From Salmonella enterica subsp. houtenae serovar Houten (GTDB lineage Bacteria; Pseudomonadota; Gammaproteobacteria; Enterobacterales; Enterobacteriaceae), in contig LS483478.1 of NCBI GenBank assembly GCA_900478215.1, forward strand, positions 4,526,001 to 4,590,000: a stretch of DNA of 64,000 nt. Reading direction: 5' to 3'. Of this stretch, positions 9,783 to 18,191 are shown piece by piece (within the stretch, counting starts at the first letter, position 1; each line of letters opens with the position of its first letter). The notes below the pieces were generated by a model. It did not search any database, had not been told where the DNA came from, and saw nothing but the letters and a program-made list of their open reading frames with translations. The position numbers and the translations under genes were made by a program.

Positions 9783-10829
9783 CTAAATCGAGCGGCGACG
9801 GGTTAAGGCAACGCCCGCACCGATTAGCGCCCCAACGATACCCCACATGATCATCAGGAAGGCACGGCGTGGGCTATCACGTTTTACCGGTTCCTCCGGC
9901 GTACGCAAATAACGATAGGTCTGAAAACGAGGGTCCAGCGTCGGTCCCACATTAAGCGTATTCAACATTGCCCGATTTTGAAAGTAGTCCAAATCGAACG
10001 CAGGACCAACCGCTTGCAGGTTTTCAAGACGCGCCTGCAACATAGGCCGACCGAGTAAAAAAAGCTCTGAGTCCGGTAATTCATCCGCCGGGACATCCGT
10101 CGCGCTACGAGAAATGTTATGTTGTTCCGCAATTTTGAGCGCCTGCTCAATACTGTTTACACGACGCGAGTAGATCGCTTTCGCAACTTCCTCCTGCCGT
10201 TTGACCTGCGCTTTCATCTGTACGGTACGCGCAGCCCAGGCGCCTTTTAACTCATCATTCAAATGACTCGCCGCGCGCTGACTGGCGAACGCAACATACT
10301 GACGCAGCAGATTATTGGCGTCGGGCGCGGTTTCAGCAATCAGTTTCACATTGTCGTTGATAGCACGTGTAAAATCGCCGGGCGTAAACTGAATATTATT
10401 GATCAGTTCATCAAGCATCGCCGCATCGGCTTTGCTATTCCCGACCATTCGCTGCTTGTAATAGTCCGTCTGTAACCAGAAATCGCGACGCGTATCCCAG
10501 GAGGCAAGTTGCATGATGAACTCTTTATACGCTTCGTCCATCACTGAGGGCTTATCGGAAGAGGCGGGATCGGTCTTAATATCCAGGTTGCGCAAAAACT
10601 GTTGCTGGGAGTAATAACCGCCCAACATAGTTACGGTTGGGCGATCGGTGATCGCCGTCGCACTCCACTCCTGCCGAGCAAAAAAGGTATAGGCTAACGC
10701 GATAAGGGCAAATAGCAGGCCAATGCCGATAATCCAGAATTTTCCGGCCCATAAAGTACGAAACAACCCGCGAATATCCAGTTCATTTTCAGCGCTCACC
10801 GCGCGTGCCCCCGGTAATGGTTGTGTCAT
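9783..10829 (-). CDS. wzzE: ECA chain-length regulator WzzE
   Basis: Polysaccharide co-polymerase that sets the modal length of ECA chains and works with WzyE and WzxE. The 348-residue product has two membrane helices, near residues 31-50 and near 322-342, around a large periplasmic coiled region, with the proline-rich segment (TPEEPVKRDSPRRA) just before the second helix, as expected for Wzz proteins. It lies between wecA and wecB; 11 bases separate the wecA stop from its ATG. Confidence 0.96.
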   Translation of the reverse strand: MTQPLPGARAVSAENELDIRGLFRTLWAGKFWIIGIGLLFALIALAYTFFARQEWSATAITDRPTVTMLGGYYSQQQFLRNLDIKTDPASSDKPSVMDEAYKEFIMQLASWDTRRDFWLQTDYYKQRMVGNSKADAAMLDELINNIQFTPGDFTRAINDNVKLIAETAPDANNLLRQYVAFASQRAASHLNDELKGAWAARTVQMKAQVKRQEEVAKAIYSRRVNSIEQALKIAEQHNISRSATDVPADELPDSELFLLGRPMLQARLENLQAVGPAFDLDYFQNRAMLNTLNVGPTLDPRFQTYRYLRTPEEPVKRDSPRRAFLMIMWGIVGALIGAGVALTRRRSI

Positions 10830-10840
10830 CGTATCCTCAT

Positions 10841-11944
10841 TTACTTGGTTAAGTTCGGCCGGTTTTCACGGTGCCTGCGCAGGCGACGCTTCACACGCTT
10901 AATAAATCTCGCCACCTTCCAGGCCCGCTTAATGCAGTAGCCATAGAGGAAGAATGCTAGCAAAAAGAGCACCAACATAACCCATTCAGGAACAAAATGA
11001 GAATATTCTGCCGTTACGCCTATTCCCGCCAGAATCGCCGCTGCAAGCGTAATCAGTACAAACGCCTGACGAGAGGTAAATCCGGCGCGCATGATAAGAT
11101 GGTGAATGTGCTGACGATCGGGTGAGAAGGGGCTCATGCCTTTACGCAGACGGCGATACATAATCGCCACCATATCCATCAGCGGGATAGCGATAATCCA
11201 TAGCGCGGTAACCGGACTGATCGGGTGAGTTTTCCCCTGCGTCGTTTCCAGTAAAATCCAGATAACGGTAAAGCCAATCAGAGTACTACCGGCATCGCCC
11301 ATAAAGACTTTATAACGCCGCCCCAAAATACCGAGATTAAGCATAATGTAAGGCAGAATCGCGGCGATCATGGCGAAGCACCATATTGCCAGGCTGGTTT
11401 GACCGTCAAACCATAAAATCAGCCCCATCGCCGCGAATGAGACGCTGGATAGCCCGCCCAGCAGGCCGTCAATACCGTCAACCATATTGAAAGCGTTGAT
11501 CGCCGCCCATACGGCAAACAACGTCAGGAAATAACCGAAGGGACCGAGTACCATCTCCCAGGAGCCAAAGATATAACCGAGGCTACTAAGATAGAGTTTA
11601 CCGAATACCATCATAATGATACCGATCGCGGCCTGTATGGTCGCACGGATCTTTACGCTGATATCAAAACGGTCGTCCAGCGCACCGATAAGAACCAGTA
11701 CGCCCGCGCAAGAAAGATAAAGCGACGCATGAGGAATATAGTGATCAACGATTCCGAATGTGAAGCAAATCCCTGCGTAAACCGAAATTCCTCCAACCAA
11801 CGGTATTAATCCCTGGTGGCGTTTACGGAAGTTGGGTTTATCCACTAAACCGATTTTTTTTGCGACCTTACGCGCAAAAAACAGGAACAGTGTCGTGAAT
11901 AAAAAAATACTGATGAGATCAGTACTCACGGTCAGTAAATTCAC
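10841..11944 (-). CDS. wecA: UDP-GlcNAc:undecaprenyl-phosphate GlcNAc-1-phosphate transferase WecA
   Basis: Initiates ECA (and in many strains O antigen) by moving GlcNAc-1-phosphate onto undecaprenyl phosphate. The 367-residue protein is a polytopic membrane enzyme of the PNPT family with about eleven helices. Visible signatures are ALDDRFD (Mg2+-binding aspartates), NAFNMVDGIDGL and the cytoplasmic DRQHIHHLI loop. The C terminus is very basic. It is the first gene of the wec operon, 239 bases downstream of rho on the same strand. Confidence 0.97.
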   Translation of the reverse strand: MNLLTVSTDLISIFLFTTLFLFFARKVAKKIGLVDKPNFRKRHQGLIPLVGGISVYAGICFTFGIVDHYIPHASLYLSCAGVLVLIGALDDRFDISVKIRATIQAAIGIIMMVFGKLYLSSLGYIFGSWEMVLGPFGYFLTLFAVWAAINAFNMVDGIDGLLGGLSSVSFAAMGLILWFDGQTSLAIWCFAMIAAILPYIMLNLGILGRRYKVFMGDAGSTLIGFTVIWILLETTQGKTHPISPVTALWIIAIPLMDMVAIMYRRLRKGMSPFSPDRQHIHHLIMRAGFTSRQAFVLITLAAAILAGIGVTAEYSHFVPEWVMLVLFLLAFFLYGYCIKRAWKVARFIKRVKRRLRRHRENRPNLTK

Positions 11945-12140
11945 AATGCGTGCTCTCAGATAAAATTAGTACCAGAAGTATAACCATGAAGACCTTTATT
12001 CAGAAGGGAAACCCTGCTCTGAAACAGGTAAAATTGTTTAAATATCAACCACACGATATCAATAACGAATGGATCGCAAAGTCCCGACCCGGTTTACCAT
12101 CGTTTTGTAAATGTGTCGTTAAGATTACAGATATAAAACA

Positions 12141-12168
12141 AAAACGCCACGTAAAAACGTGGCGTTTT
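12141..12168 (-). terminator. Intrinsic terminator after rho
   Basis: A perfect 12-base inverted repeat (AAAACGCCACGT / ACGTGGCGTTTT) with a four-base loop lies 15 bases past the rho stop and is followed on the minus strand by a T-rich run. It should end most rho transcripts before wecA. Confidence 0.85.
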
Positions 12169-12183
12169 CAGGTAAAGACCAGG

Positions 12184-13443
12184 TTATGAGCGCTTCATCA
12201 TCTCGAAGAAATCATCATTAGTTTTGGTCATCGCCAGTTTGTTAATGAGGAATTCCATCGCGTCAATTTCACCCATCGGATGAATGATTTTACGCAGGAT
12301 CCACATCTTCTGCAGCTCTTCCTGGGTGGTAAGCAGCTCTTCTTTACGGGTACCGGAACGGTTGTAGTCGATAGCCGGGAAGACACGTTTTTCAGCGATC
12401 TTACGTGAGAGATGCAGCTCCATGTTACCGGTGCCTTTAAACTCTTCGTAGATAACTTCGTCCATTTTGGAGCCGGTATCGATCAACGCCGTTGCGATGA
12501 TGGTCAGGCTGCCACCCTCTTCCACGTTACGCGCCGCACCGAAGAAACGCTTCGGACGATGCAGGGCATTGGCGTCTACACCACCGGTCAGTACTTTACC
12601 GGAAGCCGGTACCACGGTGTTGTAGGCGCGCGCCAGACGCGTAATGGAGTCGAGCAGGATGATAACGTCTTTTTTATGTTCAACCAGACGTTTCGCCTTC
12701 TCGATGACCATTTCGGCAACCTGAACGTGGCGAGATGCCGGTTCGTCAAAGGTAGAAGCAACCACTTCGCCTTTTACCAGACGCTGCATCTCGGTCACTT
12801 CTTCCGGACGTTCGTCGATCAACAGTACCATTAGTACGCAGTCTGGATGGTTGTACGCAATGCTCTGCGCGATGTTCTGCAGCAGCATGGTTTTACCCGC
12901 TTTCGGCGGCGCGACAATCAGACCGCGCTGGCCGCGACCGATCGGCGAAGCCAGATCCAGAACGCGCGCCGTTAAGTCTTCGGTAGAACCGTTACCACGT
13001 TCCATACGCAGACGAGAGTTTGCGTGCAGCGGAGTTAAGTTCTCAAAGAGGATTTTATTACGGGCGTTTTCCGGTTTGTCGTAGTTAACTTCGTTAACTT
13101 TCAACAGCGCAAAATAGCGTTCACCTTCTTTCGGCGGGCGAATCTTACCAGAAATGGTATCACCAGTGCGGAGGTTGAAACGGCGGATTTGGCTGGGGGA
13201 AACGTAGATATCATCAGGACCGGCGAGGTAGGAGCTGTCTGCAGAACGGAGGAAACCAAATCCATCCTGCAATATCTCCAGCACACCGTCGCCAAAGATA
13301 TCTTCGCCACTCTTTGCGTGCTGCTTCAGGATGGCAAAAATAATGTCCTGCTTGCGCATACGGGCCAGGTTTTCCAGCCCCATACTTTCGCCGAGAGTGA
13401 TCAGCTCAGAAACCGGCGTATTCTTTAATTCGGTAAGATTCAT
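12184..13443 (-). CDS. rho: Transcription termination factor Rho
   Basis: Hexameric RNA-dependent ATPase and helicase that ends transcription of untranslated RNA. The 419-residue product starts MNLTELKNTPVSELITLGES with the N-terminal helix bundle, then the RNA-binding OB fold (FGFLRSADSSYLAGPDDIYVS), the Walker A APPKAGKT at about 178-185 and the Walker B segment VIILLDSITRLARAYN. It matches the E. coli protein nearly residue for residue. The frame extends 24 codons upstream, but the 13443 start gives the family length. Expression is autoregulated through the long leader upstream. Confidence 0.98.
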   Translation of the reverse strand: MNLTELKNTPVSELITLGESMGLENLARMRKQDIIFAILKQHAKSGEDIFGDGVLEILQDGFGFLRSADSSYLAGPDDIYVSPSQIRRFNLRTGDTISGKIRPPKEGERYFALLKVNEVNYDKPENARNKILFENLTPLHANSRLRMERGNGSTEDLTARVLDLASPIGRGQRGLIVAPPKAGKTMLLQNIAQSIAYNHPDCVLMVLLIDERPEEVTEMQRLVKGEVVASTFDEPASRHVQVAEMVIEKAKRLVEHKKDVIILLDSITRLARAYNTVVPASGKVLTGGVDANALHRPKRFFGAARNVEEGGSLTIIATALIDTGSKMDEVIYEEFKGTGNMELHLSRKIAEKRVFPAIDYNRSGTRKEELLTTQEELQKMWILRKIIHPMGEIDAMEFLINKLAMTKTNDDFFEMMKRS

Positions 13444-13530
13444 AATGGTGTGAGTTCTTAAACTTGGGGTAAATCTCGAACTTAATGTTGTGAATGGTAT
13501 GGCAGGGTCATCCATGCCTGTTTACGGCTA

Positions 13531-13629
13531 TCAACTCATGTCTGTTCGCTGTCTGGTCACAGGAAAGTACACAGAACTGAAACGACAAGACGGAATGAGC
13601 GAAGAGCCAGGAATCTTTCCACTTCTCGT
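13531..13629 (-). pseudogene. rhoL: rhoL leader-peptide frame with ACG in place of ATG
   Basis: A frame on the rho leader reads, from an ACG at 13629, T-R-S-G-K-I-P-G-S-S and then a segment close to E. coli RhoL (LIPSCRFSS, PVTRQR, DMS) before a TGA at 13531. E. coli RhoL is a 33-residue peptide that starts with ATG at the same place. Here no ATG, GTG or TTG lies in frame upstream before a stop, so the peptide either starts at ACG, at an internal GTG (about 13563), or is not made. It should be read as a decayed or non-canonical leader ORF. Recognition of RhoL is from memory of the E. coli peptide. Confidence 0.6.
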
Positions 13630-13671
13630 GCGAGAAAAAACGGGAAGTGACGGATAAAACCAGATTCAAAC

Positions 13672-13700
13672 TTAATAAGGTATGTTTAATTCGAAGTCAA
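13672..13700 (-). promoter_or_regulatory. Probable rho promoter
   Basis: A -35 TTGACT (13700-13695) and a -10 TATTAA (13677-13672) are separated by exactly 17 bases on the rho strand, about 230 bases before the rho start, matching the expected leader length. Confidence 0.65.
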
Positions 13701-13803
13701 CACTAACTTAGCACGACTCAGACCGGGCGTCCAGAGATCCTGACAATTTAAGAATAACGTAAGGAAAACGGACGCCGCGAAACTGCCTGAAACCTTAAAC
13801 ATT

Positions 13804-13850
13804 CGTCGAATGACAGACGCCCAACCATACTGCGCCTGCGTCATTCGACG
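13804..13850. repeat. Perfect 11-bp inverted repeat between trxA and rho
   Basis: CGTCGAATGAC (13804-13814) and GTCATTCGACG (13840-13850) can form a hairpin just after the trxA stop, with partial pairing (GC-rich) continuing into the 25-base interior. No T-run follows on the minus strand, so it looks more like a 3'-stabilising or interspersed palindrome than a classic terminator. Confidence 0.6.
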
Positions 13851-13861
13851 TATAAAAGGTA

Positions 13862-14191
13862 TTACGCCAAATTGGCGTCGAGAAACTCTTTTAACTGACC
13901 TTTAGACAATGCGCCTACTTTGGTTGCCGCCACTTCGCCGTTTTTAAACAGCAGCAGTGTCGGAATACCGCGGATGCCGTATTTAGGCGCAGTACCAGGG
14001 TTCTGGTCAATGTTCAGTTTGGCAACGGTCAATTTGCCCTGATATTCATCAGCGATTTCATCCAGAATCGGAGCGATCATTTTACACGGCCCACACCACT
14101 CTGCCCAGAAATCAACGAGGATAGCCCCGTCCGCTTTGAGTACATCCGTGTCAAAACTGTCGTCAGTCAGGTGAATAATTTTATCGCTCAT
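13862..14191 (-). CDS. trxA: Thioredoxin 1
   Basis: Small cytoplasmic disulfide reductase that donates electrons to ribonucleotide reductase, PAPS reductase and others. The 109-residue product has the active site WCGPC with cysteines at 33 and 36, and the cis-Pro loop in [11 protein letters not shown]. The ATG at 14191 is preceded by GGAG six bases upstream. The frame is open 26 codons further up without a better start. It is divergent from rhlB (143 bases between starts) and upstream of rho. Confidence 0.98.
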
Positions 14192-14334
14192 ATATAACTC
14201 CACAGGAATAAGCCTGGCGTGTTGGTGTAGCATTAACCAACGAGGTGCTGATGTTAACTTCGCCAACAAAGGTTGACTTTATTTCACCGGATACGCTTTC
14301 GTAAAGCAATAGTAAGCTGATATTCTACCACACT

Positions 14335-15600
14335 ATGAGCAAAACACATTTAACAGAACAGAAGTTTTCCGACTTCGCCCTGCACCCACAGGTGGTTGAA
14401 GCCCTTGAAAAAAAAGGGTTTTATAATTGTACGCCCATTCAGGCACTGGCCCTTCCGCTAACGCTGGCGGGTCGTGACGTTGCAGGGCAGGCGCAAACCG
14501 GTACCGGGAAAACGATGGCGTTTCTGACGTCAACGTTTCATTATTTACTTTCTCATCCCGCGATCGACGATCGCAAGGTGAACCAGCCGCGCGCGCTGAT
14601 CATGGCGCCAACGCGTGAATTAGCCGTACAAATTCACGCCGACGCGGAACCGTTGGCGCAAGCGACAGGCTTAAAATTAGGCCTGGCTTACGGCGGCGAT
14701 GGTTACGACAAGCAGCTTAAAGTGCTGGAAAGCGGCGTTGATATTCTTATCGGTACGACGGGCCGACTGATCGACTACGCCAAACAAAATCACATTAACC
14801 TCGGCGCCATTCAGGTCGTCGTACTCGATGAAGCCGATCGTATGTACGATTTGGGCTTTATTAAAGATATCCGCTGGCTGTTCCGTCGTATGCCGCCAGC
14901 TGCTCAGCGTCTGAATATGCTGTTCTCCGCCACCCTGTCTTACCGGGTTCGCGAACTGGCGTTTGAACAGATGAACAACGCCGAATATGTTGAAGTAGAA
15001 CCGGAGCAAAAGACCGGTCATCGCATTAAAGAAGAGCTCTTCTACCCTTCTAATGAAGAGAAAATGCGTTTACTGCAAACGCTAATCGAAGAAGAGTGGC
15101 CAGATCGCGCTATTATTTTCGCCAACACAAAACATCGTTGCGAAGATATCTGGGGACATCTGGCGGCAGATGGCCATCGTGTTGGTCTGTTAACCGGCGA
15201 TGTTGCGCAGAAGAAGCGCCTGCGGATTCTGGATGAGTTCACCCGCGGCGATCTGGATATTCTTGTGGCGACCGATGTCGCGGCGCGCGGGCTGCATATC
15301 CCCGCCGTAACACACGTCTTTAACTACGATCTGCCGGACGATTGTGAGGACTACGTTCACCGTATCGGTCGTACCGGTCGCGCAGGCGCCAGCGGACACT
15401 CCATCAGTCTGGCTTGCGAAGAGTACGCGCTGAATTTGCCCGCCATTGAGAGCTATATCGGCCACTCGATTCCGGTCAGCAAATACAATCCAGAGGCGCT
15501 CATGACCGATCTGCCCAAGCCGTTGCGCCTGACACGCTCGCGCCCTGGTAATGGTCCGCGTCGCGCTGGCGCTCCGCGTAATCGTCGTCGTTCAGGTTAA
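14335..15600 (+). CDS. rhlB: ATP-dependent RNA helicase RhlB
   Basis: DEAD-box helicase that unwinds RNA for RNase E in the degradosome. The 421-residue product shows, in order, the Q-motif region (FYNCTPIQALALP), motif I AQTGTGKT, motif Ib-type TTGRL, the DEAD box in VVLDEADRMYD, motif III SAT, and motif VI HRIGRTGRAG, with a basic Arg/Gly-rich tail that contacts RNA. It is divergent from trxA and lies just upstream of gppA (10 bases between them). Confidence 0.98.
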   Translation: MSKTHLTEQKFSDFALHPQVVEALEKKGFYNCTPIQALALPLTLAGRDVAGQAQTGTGKTMAFLTSTFHYLLSHPAIDDRKVNQPRALIMAPTRELAVQIHADAEPLAQATGLKLGLAYGGDGYDKQLKVLESGVDILIGTTGRLIDYAKQNHINLGAIQVVVLDEADRMYDLGFIKDIRWLFRRMPPAAQRLNMLFSATLSYRVRELAFEQMNNAEYVEVEPEQKTGHRIKEELFYPSNEEKMRLLQTLIEEEWPDRAIIFANTKHRCEDIWGHLAADGHRVGLLTGDVAQKKRLRILDEFTRGDLDILVATDVAARGLHIPAVTHVFNYDLPDDCEDYVHRIGRTGRAGASGHSISLACEEYALNLPAIESYIGHSIPVSKYNPEALMTDLPKPLRLTRSRPGNGPRRAGAPRNRRRSG

Positions 15601-15610
15601 AAAGATATCC

Positions 15611-17110
15611 ATGCTCAATACCTCGCTCTATGCGGCTATCGATCTCGGTTCAAATAGTTTTCATATGCTGGTAGTGCGCGAGGTTTCGGGAAGTATCCAG
15701 ACGCTGACCCGAATTAAACGCAAGGTGCGTCTGGCCGCCGGTCTGAACAGCGACAACCAACTTTCAGCCGAAGCGATGGAGCGCGGCTGGCAATGCCTGC
15801 GCCTGTTTGCTGAACGTCTGCAGGATATTCCGCAGCCGCAAATCCGCGTGGTCGCCACCGCGACATTGCGTCTCGCCGTCAATGCGGGTGAATTTATCGC
15901 GAAAGCGCAAACCATCCTCGGTTGTCCGGTACAGGTTATCAGCGGCGAAGAAGAGGCGCGTCTGATTTATCAAGGCGTCGCTCATACCACCGGCGGCGCA
16001 GATCAGCGGCTGGTGGTGGATATCGGCGGCGCCAGTACTGAACTGGTTACCGGTACTGGCGCGCAAACCACGTCGCTGTTTAGCCTGCCGATGGGCTGCG
16101 TAACGTGGCTTGAACGCTATTTTAGTGATCGTAATCTGGCGCAAGAAAACTTTGATGATGCGGAGAAGGCCGCGTGCGATGTGCTGCGTCCGGTCGCCGA
16201 TGAACTGCGTTTTCACGGCTGGAAAGTCTGCGTGGGCGCTTCCGGCACCGTGCAGGCATTGCAAGAAATCATGATGGCGCAGGGAATGGACGAGCGCATT
16301 ACGCTCGCCAAACTTCAGCAGCTAAAACAACGCGCGATACAGTGCGGGCGCCTGGAAGAGCTGGAAATCGAAGGCCTGACGCTTGAACGCGCGCTGGTTT
16401 TCCCGAGCGGGCTGGCTATTCTGATCGCGATATTCACTGAACTGAACATCCAGAGCATGACGCTGGCAGGCGGCGCGTTACGCGAAGGGCTGGTGTACGG
16501 GATGCTGCATCTTGCGGTGGATCAGGATATTCGCAGCCGCACGCTGCGCAATATTCAGCGCCGGTTTATGGTCGATACCGAGCAGGCGAATCGCGTGGCG
16601 AAGCTGGCGGATAACTTCCTCAAACAGGTAGAAAATGTATGGCATATTGAGCCAATCAGCCGTGAACTGTTGCTTAGCGCCTGTCAATTGCACGAGATCG
16701 GTCTGAGCGTTGATTTTAAACAAGCGCCATACCATGCCGCCTATTTAGTACGCCATTTGGATCTGCCTGGCTATACGCCCGCGCAAAAAAAGTTGCTCGC
16801 CACCCTTTTACTGAATCAGACCAACCCGGTCGATCTCTCTTCGCTTCATCAGCAAAACGCGGTACCGCCCCGTATTGCTGAGCAACTATGTCGTTTGCTG
16901 CGACTGGCGATTATTTTTGCCGGCCGGCGTCGTGACGATCTGGTACCAGAAATTACGCTACAGGCGCAGAATGAAAATCTGACGTTGACCTTGCCTGACG
17001 GCTGGCTGGCGCATCACCCGCTGGGTAAGGAGTTGATTGATCAGGAAAGCCAATGGCAAAGTTATGTCCACTGGCCTCTGGATACAGACGATGGGGCCTG
17101 CGTGGAATAG
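15611..17110 (+). CDS. gppA: Guanosine-5'-triphosphate,3'-diphosphate pyrophosphatase GppA
   Basis: Hydrolyses pppGpp to ppGpp in the stringent response and also has exopolyphosphatase activity. The product (499 residues) begins MLNTSLYAAIDLGSNSFHML, the Ppx/GppA phosphate-binding motif of the ASKHA fold; VVDIGGASTELV and VGASGTVQAL are further nucleotide-binding segments. It is about five residues longer than E. coli GppA, with an unrelated acidic end (DTDDGACVE). The ATG at 15611 is used; an upstream start at 15551 would overlap rhlB and is unlikely. Confidence 0.95.
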   Translation: MLNTSLYAAIDLGSNSFHMLVVREVSGSIQTLTRIKRKVRLAAGLNSDNQLSAEAMERGWQCLRLFAERLQDIPQPQIRVVATATLRLAVNAGEFIAKAQTILGCPVQVISGEEEARLIYQGVAHTTGGADQRLVVDIGGASTELVTGTGAQTTSLFSLPMGCVTWLERYFSDRNLAQENFDDAEKAACDVLRPVADELRFHGWKVCVGASGTVQALQEIMMAQGMDERITLAKLQQLKQRAIQCGRLEELEIEGLTLERALVFPSGLAILIAIFTELNIQSMTLAGGALREGLVYGMLHLAVDQDIRSRTLRNIQRRFMVDTEQANRVAKLADNFLKQVENVWHIEPISRELLLSACQLHEIGLSVDFKQAPYHAAYLVRHLDLPGYTPAQKKLLATLLLNQTNPVDLSSLHQQNAVPPRIAEQLCRLLRLAIIFAGRRRDDLVPEITLQAQNENLTLTLPDGWLAHHPLGKELIDQESQWQSYVHWPLDTDDGACVE

Positions 17111-17130
17111 CGTTATTTAAGGAGGAAGCC

Positions 17131-18039
17131 ATGCGGGAAGAACTGGACTTTAAATCACTGCGTTTTTTCTCTGCATTATACCGACTGGGCAACGTTTCCC
17201 CTGCAGCGGAAGCCCTTAATATCAGCCAGCCTACCGGCAGTCTGCTGCTGAAAAAACTACGCGATCATTTTGACGATCCTCTCTTTGTGCGCATCGGACA
17301 ACGGATGATCCCAACGCCGCGAGCCGACAATATCGCGCCAACCATCTTTACCCTTCTCCAGTTAGCCGATAACGAGCTACCGGGCAATCCTGAATTCTCC
17401 CCACAAACCAGCACCCGTAATTTTACCATTGGCATGACCGATATCAGCCAGATGACGATCCTACCGTCTCTGCACACACAGCTTCAGCAGCAGGGCGCTG
17501 AAGGCATCACTTTTTCCGTGCTAAATATCGACGACCAAATGTTGACGGCTCTGGAGTCCGGCAAATGTGATTTATCCATTGGCTACCTGATGCTATTACC
17601 GGATAGCACGTATCAGCAGCGCCTGTTTAATCAGTCATATGTCTGCCTGACAGCGGAAAACCATCCGCGCATTCACTCCACGTTCACCGCAGAACACTGG
17701 CGCAAAGAAAAGCATCTGGCGATCCACGTCAACGGCACCGGACATGGCGATATTGATAAATTGCTCAATGAGCACGGCATGCCCCGGCATGTAGCTCTCA
17801 CTCTACCGAGCTTTTTGGGCACGGGAGAACTTGTTGCGGGCAGCGAACTGGTTGCCGTGGTGCCGGAACAGTTAGCGCGTCATATTGTCAAACGTTACCC
17901 TTGTCGCAACTGGCCGCTGCCATTCTCGCTACCAGAAATTGCCATACGCCAGGTCTGGCATCAGCGCCTGCACCGCGATCCGGGTCATATTTGGCTACGT
18001 TCACTGATCGCTAGCATTACTGCGGATAATTGTGGTTAA
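17131..18039 (+). CDS. LysR-family regulator (NahR/NodD-like)
   Basis: A 302-residue LysR-type activator or repressor. The winged HTH is at the N terminus (SLRFFSALYRLGNVSPAAEALNI at about 9-31, then SQPTGSLLLKKLRDHF), followed by DDPLFVRIGQRMIPTP, wording typical of the NahR/NodD/LinR branch that often responds to aromatic compounds. The rest is the effector domain. GGAGG lies five bases before the ATG at 17131, which I prefer to an upstream in-frame ATG inside gppA. The decarboxylase gene follows after 152 bases on the same strand and is the obvious candidate target. The block is absent at this place in E. coli. Ligand unknown. Confidence 0.9.
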   Translation: MREELDFKSLRFFSALYRLGNVSPAAEALNISQPTGSLLLKKLRDHFDDPLFVRIGQRMIPTPRADNIAPTIFTLLQLADNELPGNPEFSPQTSTRNFTIGMTDISQMTILPSLHTQLQQQGAEGITFSVLNIDDQMLTALESGKCDLSIGYLMLLPDSTYQQRLFNQSYVCLTAENHPRIHSTFTAEHWRKEKHLAIHVNGTGHGDIDKLLNEHGMPRHVALTLPSFLGTGELVAGSELVAVVPEQLARHIVKRYPCRNWPLPFSLPEIAIRQVWHQRLHRDPGHIWLRSLIASITADNCG

Positions 18040-18116
18040 GCACCTCTATTATTTTTTAATATTTAAACAATATTGCTGTATTTAATTTTCTGATAACCAG
18101 TATAACAATCCTCCTA

Positions 18117-18146
18117 TTGCTGACTGTACATAAAAAAACCTATTCT
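18117..18146 (+). promoter_or_regulatory. Candidate promoter of the decarboxylase gene
   Basis: TTGCTG (18117-18122) and TATTCT (18141-18146) are 18 bases apart, about 46 bases before the start codon. The AT-rich sequence just upstream contains AATATT-TAAAC-AATATT (about 18058-18074), a possible LysR-type dyad. This is pattern only. Confidence 0.35.
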
Positions 18147-18191
18147 TCCTGCACTGAGAAATACTGAACACACATAGCAGAGGAATATATT

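Larger units (their letters stand above)
13444..13861 (-). promoter_or_regulatory. rho leader and rho-trxA intergenic region
   Basis: About 230 bases separate the rho promoter from the rho ATG, and this leader is the known site of Rho-dependent autoregulation. In Salmonella the small RNA SraL is reported to pair with it and block premature termination. It contains the rhoL-like reading frame described separately, little secondary structure and C-containing unstructured stretches. The trxA-proximal part holds a long inverted repeat (13804-13850). Confidence 0.75.

Noticed and set aside
11950..12189. 79-codon plus-strand frame between wecA and rho
   Set aside because: It runs through the rho terminator hairpin and into rho, and shows no homology.
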